From assembly GCF_016889705.1 (NCBI RefSeq), contig NZ_CP069526.1, positions 6,758,001 through 6,822,000 on the forward strand: a stretch of 64,000 bases of DNA, written 5' to 3'. This DNA comes from Amycolatopsis sp. FDAARGOS 1241 (GTDB lineage: Bacteria; Actinomycetota; Actinomycetes; Mycobacteriales; Pseudonocardiaceae). Position 1 is the first letter of the stretch. Each line of letters starts with the position of its first letter. A program made the translations under genes and the position numbers. The notes beneath the pieces are model-generated. The model was not told the DNA's origin, ran no database searches, and saw only the letters and a list, made by a program, of their open reading frames with translations. Shown piece after piece: positions 44,545 through 52,139 of this stretch.

Positions 44545-47301
44545 ATGCAGGTAACACGCCGCCGCAGGCGTGTCGAGAGAGCCGCTACCGGGGCCTCCGG
44601 CGCGGGCAGATCCCGCAAGGTCCGCCTCGCCACCGCCGGTACCGCCACTCTCGCGCTCGTGGTGACCGGCACCGGCATCGGTACCGCTTCGACGCAGCAA
44701 TTCGGCACTCAGCACGTCACGCAGCAGACGAAGGACGGGATGGTCGTCTCGAGCGACCAGTACCTGAACCCGATCGGTGACCGCCTGGTCGTCAACAACG
44801 GCAAGATCATGGCCTCGTCGATCAGCCCGGACGGCACGCACCTCGCCGCCCTGACCACTGACGGTGGCATCGCCCTGACGATTGTGGACCTCAAGAGCTA
44901 CAAGGTCCAGCAGCTGATCGGCAACTCGGCGAGCGCGAACCTCAAGATCGCCGGCAACGACGTCGGCCAGGAAGGCCCGTCGTACTCCCCCGACGGCAAG
45001 TTCCTGTGGCTCGCCCAGACCGACGGTTACACCAAGTTCACGGTGAACGCCGACGGCACGCTCGCGAACCCCGTCTCCGTCAAGATCCCTGCCGACGGAC
45101 CCAAGCACGCCCTGGTCGCCCAGGCCGTGTTCTCGCCCGACGGCACCGTCGTGTACGCCGCTGTGAACGGCCAGAACCGCGTCGTCGCCATCAACGCGTC
45201 GACCGGTGCCGTGCTGCAGAGCTGGAACACCGGCATCGCGCCGCGCGACCTGGTTCTGGTGGGCAACAAGCTGTACGCCAGCAACGAGGGCGGCCGGATG
45301 GCCAAGCCCGGCGAGACGACGATCAACTCCTACAACACCCCGGTGCCGGCCAACCCCGCCACCGGTGCCTCCACCACCGGCACGGTGAGCGTCATCGACA
45401 CCGCGAACCCGGCCGCCGCGGTGAAGAGCATCGACGTGGGGCTGCACCCGACCGCGCTGTACACGAGCAAGGGCACGGTGTTCGTCGCGAACACCTCCAG
45501 CAACTCGGTGTCCGTGATCGACTCGGCCAATGACCAGGTCGTCCAGACCATCGCGACCCAGCCGTGGCCCGCGGCGTCGGTGGGGTACGAGCCCGACGGC
45601 ATCACGCTCACCCAGGACGGGCACCTGCTGGTGACGCTGGGCCGCGCCAACGCGATCGCCGTCTACCGCTACGCCAGCCCGAAGGACCCGGCCAGCTACA
45701 TCGGCCTGCTGCCGACGGACTACTTCCCGACCGCGATCGCCACGGTGGGTAAGGACATCGTCGTGTCCAACACCCGCGGCATCGACGCCCAGCGCCCGAC
45801 CACGGCCGCCGGGCACGGCACGCACGACACGACCGCCAGCGTGCAGCGTTTCCAGCTGCCCGACGACCGGACGATCAAGTCGTACACGCCGAAGGTGTTC
45901 AGGCAGAACGGCTGGACCGAGAACTCCGTGCAGGTCGCGAACGACAACCGCAACAAGAAGCCGGTGCCGGTGCCGCAGCGCCTCGGTGACCCTTCGACGA
46001 TCAAGCACGTCTTCCTGATCGTCAAGGAGAACCGGACCTACGACCAGGTCTACGGTGACATGCCGCAGGGCAACGGCGACGCGGCGCTGGCGCAGTTCGG
46101 CGAGAACGTGACGCCGAACCAGCACGCGCTGGCCCAGCAGTTCGGGCTGTACGACAACACGTACGACATCGGCACGAACTCCGCTGAAGGCCACAACTGG
46201 CTGATGCAGGCCGACGACCCGGAGTACACCGAATCCTCGGCCGGTGAGTACCTGCGCAGCTACGACACCGAGAACGACGTGCTCGGTCACCAGAAGTCCG
46301 GCTTCATCTGGACCGGCGCGCAGGCGGCCGGCCAGAGCGTCAAGGACTTCGGCGAGTTCCAGTCGATGGAGACCAAGCCCGCCGGCGGGACCTGGCAGAA
46401 CTACTACTGCGACGCCAAGAACATGGCCGCGACCGGTGAGCCCAGCGCTTACCCGATCAAGACCGGTTCGGCGATCCCGTCGCTGAACGACGTGTCGGTG
46501 CCCGGCTTCCCGCTGTTCGACACCAGCGTGCCGGACGTCTACAAGGAACAGGTCTGGAAGCAGGACTTCGAGAAGAACGGTCCCGCGAACCTGAACATGT
46601 TCTGGCTGTCCAACGACCACACCGGTGGCCCGGCGAGCCCGGCCGCTCAGGTCGCGGACAACGACCTCGCCACGGGGCAGATCGTCGACGAGATCTCGCA
46701 CAGCAAGTACTGGAAGGACTCGGCCATCTTCGTGGTCGAGGACGACTCGCAGGCCGGTCTGGACCACGTCGACGGCCACCGGGCGCCGATCCAGGTCATC
46801 AGCCCGTATGCGCAGCACGGTGTGGTCGACAACCGGTACTACTCGCAGATCATGATGATCCGCACGATCGAGCAGATCCTCGGGATCCAGCCGATGAACC
46901 AGAAGGACAGCGCGGCCACCCCGATGGCGACTGCCTTCACGAACAAGCCGGACTTCACGCCGTTCACCGCGGTGCCGAACCGGACGTCGCTGACGGCCGG
47001 TCTCGCAACGCAGCCGACGTGTGGTTCGGACGTCGTGGCTCCGCAGTTCGCGGCTGTTCAGCCGAGCACCGCGGTGCCGGCCAGCGAGCAGCAGGTCGCG
47101 TCCCAGTGGGCGGCGTGGCAGAAGAACCAGCACTTCACCGGTCCGGGCGCGATCCCGGACTCCGCCAACCCCGAGCAGATGGACCACTTCACGTGGTACC
47201 AGGTGCACGGGTGGAAGACCCCGTACCCCGGTGAGAACAAGATCTACTCGCCGGACCAGGTGCCGGGTGCCTACATCCCCTCGGCTGAGTCGGACGGCTG
47301 A
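44545..47301 (+). CDS. Secreted bifunctional YncE-type beta-propeller / phosphoesterase
   Basis: This 918-residue exported protein has an N-terminal Arg/Lys-rich region with a hydrophobic core (LATAGTATLALVVTGTGIGTAS) as signal. Residues about 60-440 form a YVTN/YncE propeller with repeated strands such as SPDGTVVYAAVNGQNRVVAINAS and SNSVSVIDSANDQVVQTI. Residues about 490-900 form an alkaline-phosphatase-superfamily domain of the phospholipase C/acid phosphatase type, with metal-site stretches FLIVKENRTYDQVYGD (about 490-505), EGHNWLMQ and EDDSQAGLDHVDGHRAP (about 732-748). The nucleophile Thr/Asn is probably in KENRTYD. The substrate is unknown. It is the last gene of a three-gene operon and ends at a strong terminator. 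Confidence 0.88.
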   Translation: MQVTRRRRRVERAATGASGAGRSRKVRLATAGTATLALVVTGTGIGTASTQQFGTQHVTQQTKDGMVVSSDQYLNPIGDRLVVNNGKIMASSISPDGTHLAALTTDGGIALTIVDLKSYKVQQLIGNSASANLKIAGNDVGQEGPSYSPDGKFLWLAQTDGYTKFTVNADGTLANPVSVKIPADGPKHALVAQAVFSPDGTVVYAAVNGQNRVVAINASTGAVLQSWNTGIAPRDLVLVGNKLYASNEGGRMAKPGETTINSYNTPVPANPATGASTTGTVSVIDTANPAAAVKSIDVGLHPTALYTSKGTVFVANTSSNSVSVIDSANDQVVQTIATQPWPAASVGYEPDGITLTQDGHLLVTLGRANAIAVYRYASPKDPASYIGLLPTDYFPTAIATVGKDIVVSNTRGIDAQRPTTAAGHGTHDTTASVQRFQLPDDRTIKSYTPKVFRQNGWTENSVQVANDNRNKKPVPVPQRLGDPSTIKHVFLIVKENRTYDQVYGDMPQGNGDAALAQFGENVTPNQHALAQQFGLYDNTYDIGTNSAEGHNWLMQADDPEYTESSAGEYLRSYDTENDVLGHQKSGFIWTGAQAAGQSVKDFGEFQSMETKPAGGTWQNYYCDAKNMAATGEPSAYPIKTGSAIPSLNDVSVPGFPLFDTSVPDVYKEQVWKQDFEKNGPANLNMFWLSNDHTGGPASPAAQVADNDLATGQIVDEISHSKYWKDSAIFVVEDDSQAGLDHVDGHRAPIQVISPYAQHGVVDNRYYSQIMMIRTIEQILGIQPMNQKDSAATPMATAFTNKPDFTPFTAVPNRTSLTAGLATQPTCGSDVVAPQFAAVQPSTAVPASEQQVASQWAAWQKNQHFTGPGAIPDSANPEQMDHFTWYQVHGWKTPYPGENKIYSPDQVPGAYIPSAESDG

Positions 47302-47322
47302 CGAGCAGTCGAGTGAACACGG

Positions 47323-47358
47323 GCCCCTGGCCGGCTTCGCGCCGGTCAGGGGCTTTTT
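47323..47358 (+). terminator. Strong intrinsic terminator of the ABC-phosphoesterase operon
   Basis: GCCCCTGGCCGGC (47323-47335) and GCCGGTCAGGGGC (47341-47353) form a 13-bp stem with one G-U wobble and the loop TTCGC, followed by TTTTT. Confidence 0.92.
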
Positions 47359-47411
47359 CCGCGCGGACTCCGAAACCGTGGTGTTTCAGGTGCGCCCCGC
47401 AGCGGCGGGCG

Positions 47412-48045
47412 GTGGTAACGGTGGATCCCGTCGTCAGCACGCCGTACGGGCGGGTGCGTTGCAGCCTCGCGTGACGGCGTCACACGGTTTCTCGGCATCC
47501 CGTACGCCGCCGAGCCCTTCGGCTCCGCGACCCGACCTGCCGGTGCCGGTGTGGACTGCACGGAGGCTCGAACGTCACGGTCTCGTCGGCGATGCCGATC
47601 TACGACGGCGCAGCCTTCGCGCGGCGCGTGGTCATGTTCGCACTGGCCGCGGTCTCACTAGCGGGCAAGAGCACGTCCGCCGAAGTGACAACATTGCTGG
47701 GGCGTCAGGGTTTCCCTCACGCGGGCCGGTAACGGGGCCCCGGGGGAGCTGCATGCCGCGGTGCTCACCGACGCGATGTTCCGGCGGCCGGTGCGCCGGT
47801 TGGTCGATTCACGGCGCGGGCCGACGTTGGCGTACGAGTTCGGGTGGCCTTCGCGGCTGCCCGGCGTCGGGGGCGGCACACGGGATCAAGCCCGGGGTTC
47901 GTGCTCGGCAGCCTTGGGCTGTCGGCGCTTGAAGGTTCGAAGCCACCGCCGTAGCCGGCTCGCCGGGTGCAGTCGGCGTGGGTTTCCTTTGCGTCCACGG
48001 GTGATCCGAGGTGGCCGCGCGACGAGGTGCACGTCTTTCGGGCCT
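47412..48045 (+). pseudogene. Decayed carboxylesterase (type B) gene
   Basis: Remnants of a carboxylesterase appear in order but in different frames with large deletions. First come STPYGRVR and a GVTRFLGIPYAAEPFGS-like stretch (about 47430-47530), then GGSNVTVSSAMPIYDGAAFARR (about 47565-47625). The C-terminal LTDAMFRRPVRRLVDSR and AYEFGWPSRLPGV (about 47765-47865) and SAWVSFASTGDPRWP (about 47970-48020) follow. The catalytic serine region is missing. The order supports a single eroded gene. Confidence 0.68.
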
Positions 48046-48049
48046 CGCG

Positions 48050-48270
48050 TACCCAGCGCGCTCGAGCGGCGCACGCCGCGCCGGCAACTCGTCGACAGCC
48101 TCCGCGCCGAAATCGCGTCGGAAGAGCTGGGCGCGGGCACCGCACTGGTGGAAAGCGAGCTCAACCAACGGTTCCAGGTCAGCCGCGGGACCGCCCGAGA
48201 GGCGCTGCGCGAATAGGGTCTCGTGCTGCAGCAGCCGCGGGATGCCGTTCGCCTCTACCACTGTCGGCGG
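48050..48270 (+). pseudogene. GntR-family regulator fragment
   Basis: The winged helix of a GntR regulator is readable: RRQLVDSLRAEIASEELGAG, then ESELNQRFQVSRGTAREALRE. A TAG stop at 48214-48216 interrupts it before GLVLQQPRDAVRLY continues in the same frame. No effector-binding domain follows. It may have controlled the decayed esterase beside it. Confidence 0.65.
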
Positions 48271-48338
48271 CCGGGCCGGTCAGTCAACGGTCGATTGTCC
48301 GACATCGGACAGCGGCAGGTCGCAGGGGGGGCCGACGG

Positions 48339-49274
48339 TCAGGCGAACTCGTTGCCCTCGGGATCCACGGCGGGGCCGGGGTGTTCGCCGAGGTGGACGC
48401 GCAGCCGGTTGCGCCCGCTCTTCACGTCGGCCGACCTCAGGAACTCGACCGCCGGCCCGTGCCCCGACGGACCGCGCAGCGTGACGACCACCGGATGGCT
48501 CGCAGCGACCGGCCACCCGAGGCGGGCTGACCAGAACTCCGCGAGCTCTGCCGGCTCGTTGGCGTCGACCACAAGCGCCGCGAGCGCCCCCGCGCGCGAG
48601 TACTCGGGCCGTGGTTCGAGGACGCAGAACTCGTTCCCCTCGGGATCCGCGAGCACCACCCACGGCACGTCACCCTGGCCGACGTCGAGCGGCCGCGCGC
48701 CCAGAGTGAGGGCCTGCTCGACGACCTGCCGCTGATGGCGGTCCGTGCGGCTCGCGAGATCGAGGTGCAGCCGGTTCTTGCCTCGCTTCGGCTCCTCCTC
48801 GGGAACGAACACGAGGTCGAACTCGCAGCCGTCCCCCGCCGACGGCCGCACGACCACCGCATCCTCGACAGCACCAGCCGGCCGCTGGTCTCCGAGGGCA
48901 GAGCTCGACGACTCGAATCCCACGGCGGTGTCCGGTGCGCCGTTCGCGCCTACTTCGCCGGGCCTGGTCGCGCCTTGACCCGCTCCGGTGCCGCCCTGCT
49001 TGGCTTCACGCCCGACGAGAGGGTCTCGTCCTCCAGAAGCGGGCATCGACGACTCGGATCCCGTAGCCGGGCCTTGCGCGCCACCGTCGCCATCGGCTGC
49101 CGGCTCCTGCGGAGCCGGGCCATTCCCCGTAGTCGCCCGCCCCCGCCTTGCAACGGCGGTGCTCTGCGTTTCCCTTGCCGTGACAAGCTGCCAGCCGAGC
49201 AGCGCGGCCCAGAAGCGAGACAGCTCCTGGGGCCGCGCTGCGTCGATGGTCAGGTTCGCCGGGCCGGTGGTCAT
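48339..49274 (-). CDS. Two-domain VOC (glyoxalase-fold) protein with an inserted linker
   Basis: This 311-residue protein has a first VOC half-domain at residues 1-40 (LTIDAARPQELSRFWAALLGWQLV) that is interrupted by about 95 residues of Gly/Ala/Ser/Pro-rich low complexity. It resumes at CEFDLVFVPEEEPKRGKNRLHLDLAS and ends with VVLADPEGNEFCVLEP. A second, uninterrupted VOC domain follows from about residue 215 and stops right at DPEGNEFA. Such proteins bind small ligands or act as isomerases or resistance proteins. The insertion is in frame and holds no stop codons. The ATG start is at 49272-49274. Confidence 0.8.
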   Translation of the reverse strand: MTTGPANLTIDAARPQELSRFWAALLGWQLVTARETQSTAVARRGRATTGNGPAPQEPAADGDGGAQGPATGSESSMPASGGRDPLVGREAKQGGTGAGQGATRPGEVGANGAPDTAVGFESSSSALGDQRPAGAVEDAVVVRPSAGDGCEFDLVFVPEEEPKRGKNRLHLDLASRTDRHQRQVVEQALTLGARPLDVGQGDVPWVVLADPEGNEFCVLEPRPEYSRAGALAALVVDANEPAELAEFWSARLGWPVAASHPVVVTLRGPSGHGPAVEFLRSADVKSGRNRLRVHLGEHPGPAVDPEGNEFA

Positions 49275-49344
49275 GGCGGGACCGTAGCGCGCTCCACCGA
49301 CAGAAACCGCCGGGTGAACCGGGAAAGCTTCCCCACTCTCCGGT

Positions 49345-50112
49345 TCAGCGGGTGGCCAGCCGTAGCAGGGCCCAGAGCTGGGCTGCCAGGTCGTGGCCGC
49401 CGGTGGAGATCACGGCGGTCGGGGCGGCGCGGCCCCACAGCCAGAGGTAGACGTTGGCCGGTTCGCCGCTGACGAGTTCGTCGGCGGCTTCGGCTTCCTC
49501 CGGCGAGCAGCGCCACGCCTCCATGCGGTCGGGGCCGGCGCGGGCGATCCAGCTGTGGCCGCCCGTCTGCACGCCGACGGTGCCGAGACGGGTGCCGGCG
49601 AGGCCCATGACGGCGAGGCGGTGGCCGAAGTACAGGGTGAGGACCTCGTCGACACCGTCGGTGGCGAGGTCGGCGGGCACGGCCGGGTGGGCGGTGCCCG
49701 CGGCGCGCTCGGCGTCGACGCGGTGGACGAGCGTCTCGTGGAGCGTGCGGCGGCGCCAGAAGCCGTAGGTCGGGTCGGCGGGCCACCAGGTGGCGGCGTG
49801 GTCGGCGGGGTCGTGGGCGGCGAGTTCGGCGATCACGGCGTCGCGCGCGACGGCGTAGTGGTCGGCCACCGTTTCGTCCTGGCGAGGGCCGCGCTGCCAC
49901 TGTGCGGGCTTGCGCCCTTCGCGCAGCCAGCCGAGGGTGACTCCGTAGACGCTGCCGACGTGGCGGACCAGCTCGCGCACCGTCCAGCCCGGCGCGGTGG
50001 GCACCGGCGCTTCCGCCGACGCCGTGTGCGCCACCTCCCCCAGCACGCGCGCTTCGATCTCCAGCGCTTCGAGCAACCGGCCGTGGTCGACCGGACCGAG
50101 CTCACGCGACAT
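49345..50112 (-). CDS. Maleylpyruvate isomerase family mycothiol-dependent protein
   Basis: This 255-residue protein has an N-terminal DinB-like four-helix metal site (about 1-150) with WTVRELVRHVGSVYGVTLGW and the HETLVHRVDAE segment (LHETLVHRVDAERA), providing the three-histidine pattern. The C-terminal domain contains GHSWIARAGPDRMEAW. Relatives use mycothiol as cofactor for isomerisation or detoxification. The ATG at 50110-50112 starts inside the HEPN gene, an 11-bp overlap, so the two are co-translated. The long open frame upstream belongs to the antisense side of the HEPN gene. Confidence 0.85.
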   Translation of the reverse strand: MSRELGPVDHGRLLEALEIEARVLGEVAHTASAEAPVPTAPGWTVRELVRHVGSVYGVTLGWLREGRKPAQWQRGPRQDETVADHYAVARDAVIAELAAHDPADHAATWWPADPTYGFWRRRTLHETLVHRVDAERAAGTAHPAVPADLATDGVDEVLTLYFGHRLAVMGLAGTRLGTVGVQTGGHSWIARAGPDRMEAWRCSPEEAEAADELVSGEPANVYLWLWGRAAPTAVISTGGHDLAAQLWALLRLATR

Positions 50113-50566
50113 TGGCTTCGCCGGAGATGGGCAGTCCGTGGACCACCCGGCGGACGACTTCCAGGAACAACCCCGTGGCGCGCAGGAGTTCGGCGGCCGA
50201 CTCGGCCGTGACCTTGCCCGTGATGCCGGCTTCGGCGGCCGCGCGCGTGGCCGAGTTGGCCGCGAAGAAGGCAGACCACTCCCGCAGCTCCGGAGCGACG
50301 GCGTCGAGCAGCACCCAGCCGCTGGCCGGACGCCCGCGGCCCCGGCGCGGCCGCCCGCGCACGGCGAGCACCGCACCCGCGCCGCGCAGCGCCGCGAGGT
50401 ACGCCCCGATGAACCGCTCGGCGGGATCGCGTTCGTTTCCGGCATCGGCCAGCCCGCGCTTGGCCTGGGTGAGCAGGGCGGCCGCCGCCGGGTGCACCGG
50501 CGGGCGCAGCGACAGGGGCAGCTGCGGCTGCCCGGAATCCGTGGGGGACACGACCGAGACGGACAT
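50102..50566 (-). CDS. SAV_6107-type HEPN domain protein
   Basis: This 154-residue helical protein has the core AAALLTQAKRGLADAGNERDPAERFIGAYLAALRGAGAVL and ELREWSAFFAANSATRAAAEAGI, typical of the SAV_6107 HEPN family. HEPN proteins are often RNases or partners of nucleotidyltransferases; the RxxxxH RNase motif is not obvious here. The ATG at 50564-50566 follows AGGAGG. Its leader carries a large inverted repeat. It overlaps the isomerase gene by 11 bp. Confidence 0.8.
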   Translation of the reverse strand: MSVSVVSPTDSGQPQLPLSLRPPVHPAAAALLTQAKRGLADAGNERDPAERFIGAYLAALRGAGAVLAVRGRPRRGRGRPASGWVLLDAVAPELREWSAFFAANSATRAAAEAGITGKVTAESAAELLRATGLFLEVVRRVVHGLPISGEANVA

Positions 50567-50593
50567 GACGACCCTCCTCCTGCTCGGGTGAGC

Positions 50594-50649
50594 CCGGCCG
50601 GTGCCCGGCGCCGAGGCGCTTCCCCCGCCCCTCGCCGGGCACCGGCCGG
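50594..50649. repeat. 16-bp-arm inverted repeat in the HEPN gene leader
   Basis: CCGGCCGGTGCCCGGC (50594-50609) and GCCGGGCACCGGCCGG (50634-50649) are perfectly complementary with a 24-nt spacer. The hairpin ends about 12 nt before the AGGAGG ribosome site of the HEPN gene, so it would form in the leader of that mRNA. Transcription from the divergent ybaK side begins beyond it. Confidence 0.8.
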
Positions 50650-50786
50650 TGAACACTCACCGGATGTCGAACGTCTGTTCGAACGATTTCCAGAGTAACC
50701 CCCGGTGCCGCGTTCTCTCAACCCCGCCGGTGGAATCCGGGGACGTGGTGCGGGACACGGTGCGGTCGGCGTGGTCTGATAACGGC

Positions 50787-51311
50787 ATGAGCTCGCTCGA
50801 CCATCCCGCCGTCGCCAAGGTCACAGCCGCGCTCGCCGAGGCAGGCCGGCGGACCGCAGCCGAAGGCGTCCGCGTCCTGCCCGCCGAGGTCCGCACCGCG
50901 GCGCACGCCGCCGAGGCGCTCGGGGTGCCGGTCGGCGCGATCGCCAACAGCCTCGTCTTCCGCGCGCGCACGGCCGCCGGTGAGGAGGTGGCGCTGCTCG
51001 CCCTCACCTCCGGCGCGCACCGCGCCGACCCCGTCCGCCTGGCGGAACTCGCCGGCTTCGCCGAGGCGGGCAAGGCCGACGCGGACTTCGTGCGCGAGCA
51101 CACCGGCCAGCCCATCGGCGGCGTCGCCCCCGTCGGCCACCCGCGGCGGCTGGTCACGCTCGTCGACACCGCGTTGCGCGCGTACGACGAGGTGTGGGCC
51201 GCGGCCGGGCACCCGAAGTCGGTGTTCCCCACGACGTTCGACGAGCTCGTCGCCTTGACCGGGGGCACTCCGGGCGCCCTGGCGGCCGGAGGGGAGGATG
51301 GGCAGCCGTGA
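50787..51311 (+). CDS. YbaK/EbsC-family aminoacyl-tRNA deacylase
   Basis: This 174-residue protein of the YbaK/ProX fold is predicted to hydrolyse mischarged Cys- or Ala-tRNA-Pro. Family segments are RTAAHAAEALGVPVGAIANSLVF, with the catalytic-site Lys replaced by Asn in AIANSLVF (most members have K at this site), and GQPIGGVAPVGH. The ATG at 50787 has no ribosome site, but GATAAC lies 7 nt upstream, compatible with a leaderless transcript. It is coupled to the acetyltransferase gene by a GTGA overlap. Confidence 0.85.
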   Translation: MSSLDHPAVAKVTAALAEAGRRTAAEGVRVLPAEVRTAAHAAEALGVPVGAIANSLVFRARTAAGEEVALLALTSGAHRADPVRLAELAGFAEAGKADADFVREHTGQPIGGVAPVGHPRRLVTLVDTALRAYDEVWAAAGHPKSVFPTTFDELVALTGGTPGALAAGGEDGQP

Positions 51312-51880
51312 CCGCCATGTCCTCCGGAGTTTCCCGGTACGCGCAGCTGTCCGCGGACGAGTTCCGCACGCGCCTGCCCGAAGCGCTGGCCATCTACGTC
51401 AAGGCCATGCGCTACCCCGAGGGCACGGCCGAGCAGCGCGCGCCGATGTGGCTCACCCACGCGCTGCGCGAAGGCTGGCGCTGCATCGCCGCCCTCGATG
51501 CCGATGACGCGCTGCTCGGCCTCGCCTACGGGTACACGGGCCGCGCGGGGCAGTGGTGGCACGAGCAGGTCCGCCACGGCCTCGCCCGCCGGTCCGGACC
51601 TGCCGAGGCGGACCGCTGGCTCAACGATTACTTCGAGCTCACCGAGATCCACGTGCGGCCCGAGAACCAGGGCAAGCAGATCGGCGAGGACCTGCTGCGC
51701 CGGCTGCTCGACGGCGTCCCCAACGCCAACGTCCTGCTCTCCACACCCGAAGGCACCAGCCGGGCGTGGAAGCTGTACCGGCGCACCGGGTTCGTCGACG
51801 TCTTGCGCGACTACCAGTTCACGGGCGACCCGCGGCCGTTCGCGATCCTCGGCCGACCGCTGCCGCTCGACCTGCGCTAG
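51308..51880 (+). CDS. GNAT-family N-acetyltransferase
   Basis: This 190-residue protein starts with GTG in the GTGA overlap with the ybaK-like gene. Its acetyl-CoA binding region reads LTEIHVRPENQGKQIGEDLLRRLL (motif A, Q/RxxGxG/A as QGKQIGE), then AWKLYRRTGFVDVLRDY. The substrate is unknown. The coupling with a tRNA-editing deacylase could be functional, but small proteins of this sort are often coupled by chance in compact operons (inference). Its last codons overlap the remains of an EamA gene on the other strand. Confidence 0.87.
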   Translation: MTAMSSGVSRYAQLSADEFRTRLPEALAIYVKAMRYPEGTAEQRAPMWLTHALREGWRCIAALDADDALLGLAYGYTGRAGQWWHEQVRHGLARRSGPAEADRWLNDYFELTEIHVRPENQGKQIGEDLLRRLLDGVPNANVLLSTPEGTSRAWKLYRRTGFVDVLRDYQFTGDPRPFAILGRPLPLDLR

Positions 51881-52136
51881 GTTCGGGCCGCCAGTAGCCG
51901 ACCGCCAGCGCCACGACCAGCAGGGCCGCGCCGCACCACGCCGGCGTGCTCAGCCGCTCGTGCCGGAACGCGACGGACAGAACGGTCGCCGTGAGCGGCT
52001 CCAGCAACGCCGAAAGCGCGCCCAGCACGGGGCGGGCTCCGGCGAGGCCGCGGAAGTACGCGGCGTATGCGAGCGCCGTCGACACGACGCCGAGGTACGG
52101 GCTGAGTTGTCCACAACTCGGGTCCCGTGTGGACAA
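51819..52136 (-). pseudogene. Truncated EamA-family transporter, C-terminal part only
   Basis: The readable part is the end of a DMT/EamA drug-metabolite transporter: SPYLGVVSTALAYAAYFRGLAG, then GALSALLEPLTATVLSVAFRHERLS and AALLVVALAVGYWRPEP. About two-thirds of the usual 280-300 residues are missing. The break point coincides with an inverted pair of TTGTCCACA nonamers and the edge of a repeat field. The only starts available are poor (TTG at 52136). Confidence 0.75.
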
Positions 52137-52138
52137 CT
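52105..52138. promoter_or_regulatory. Inverted pair of DnaA-box-like nonamers
   Basis: AGTTGTCCACA (52105-52115) and TGTGGACAACT (52128-52138) are perfect 11-bp inverted arms with a 12-bp spacer. Each contains TTGTCCACA, the preferred actinomycete DnaA box. The site is at the truncation point of the EamA gene and at the edge of the repeat field. Confidence 0.6.
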
Positions 52139-52139
52139 T

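Noticed and set aside
47967..48530. A 187-codon open frame across the esterase and GntR remnants
   Set aside because: Only its first 25 residues match the esterase end; the rest reads the GntR fragment and the VOC gene in wrong frames.
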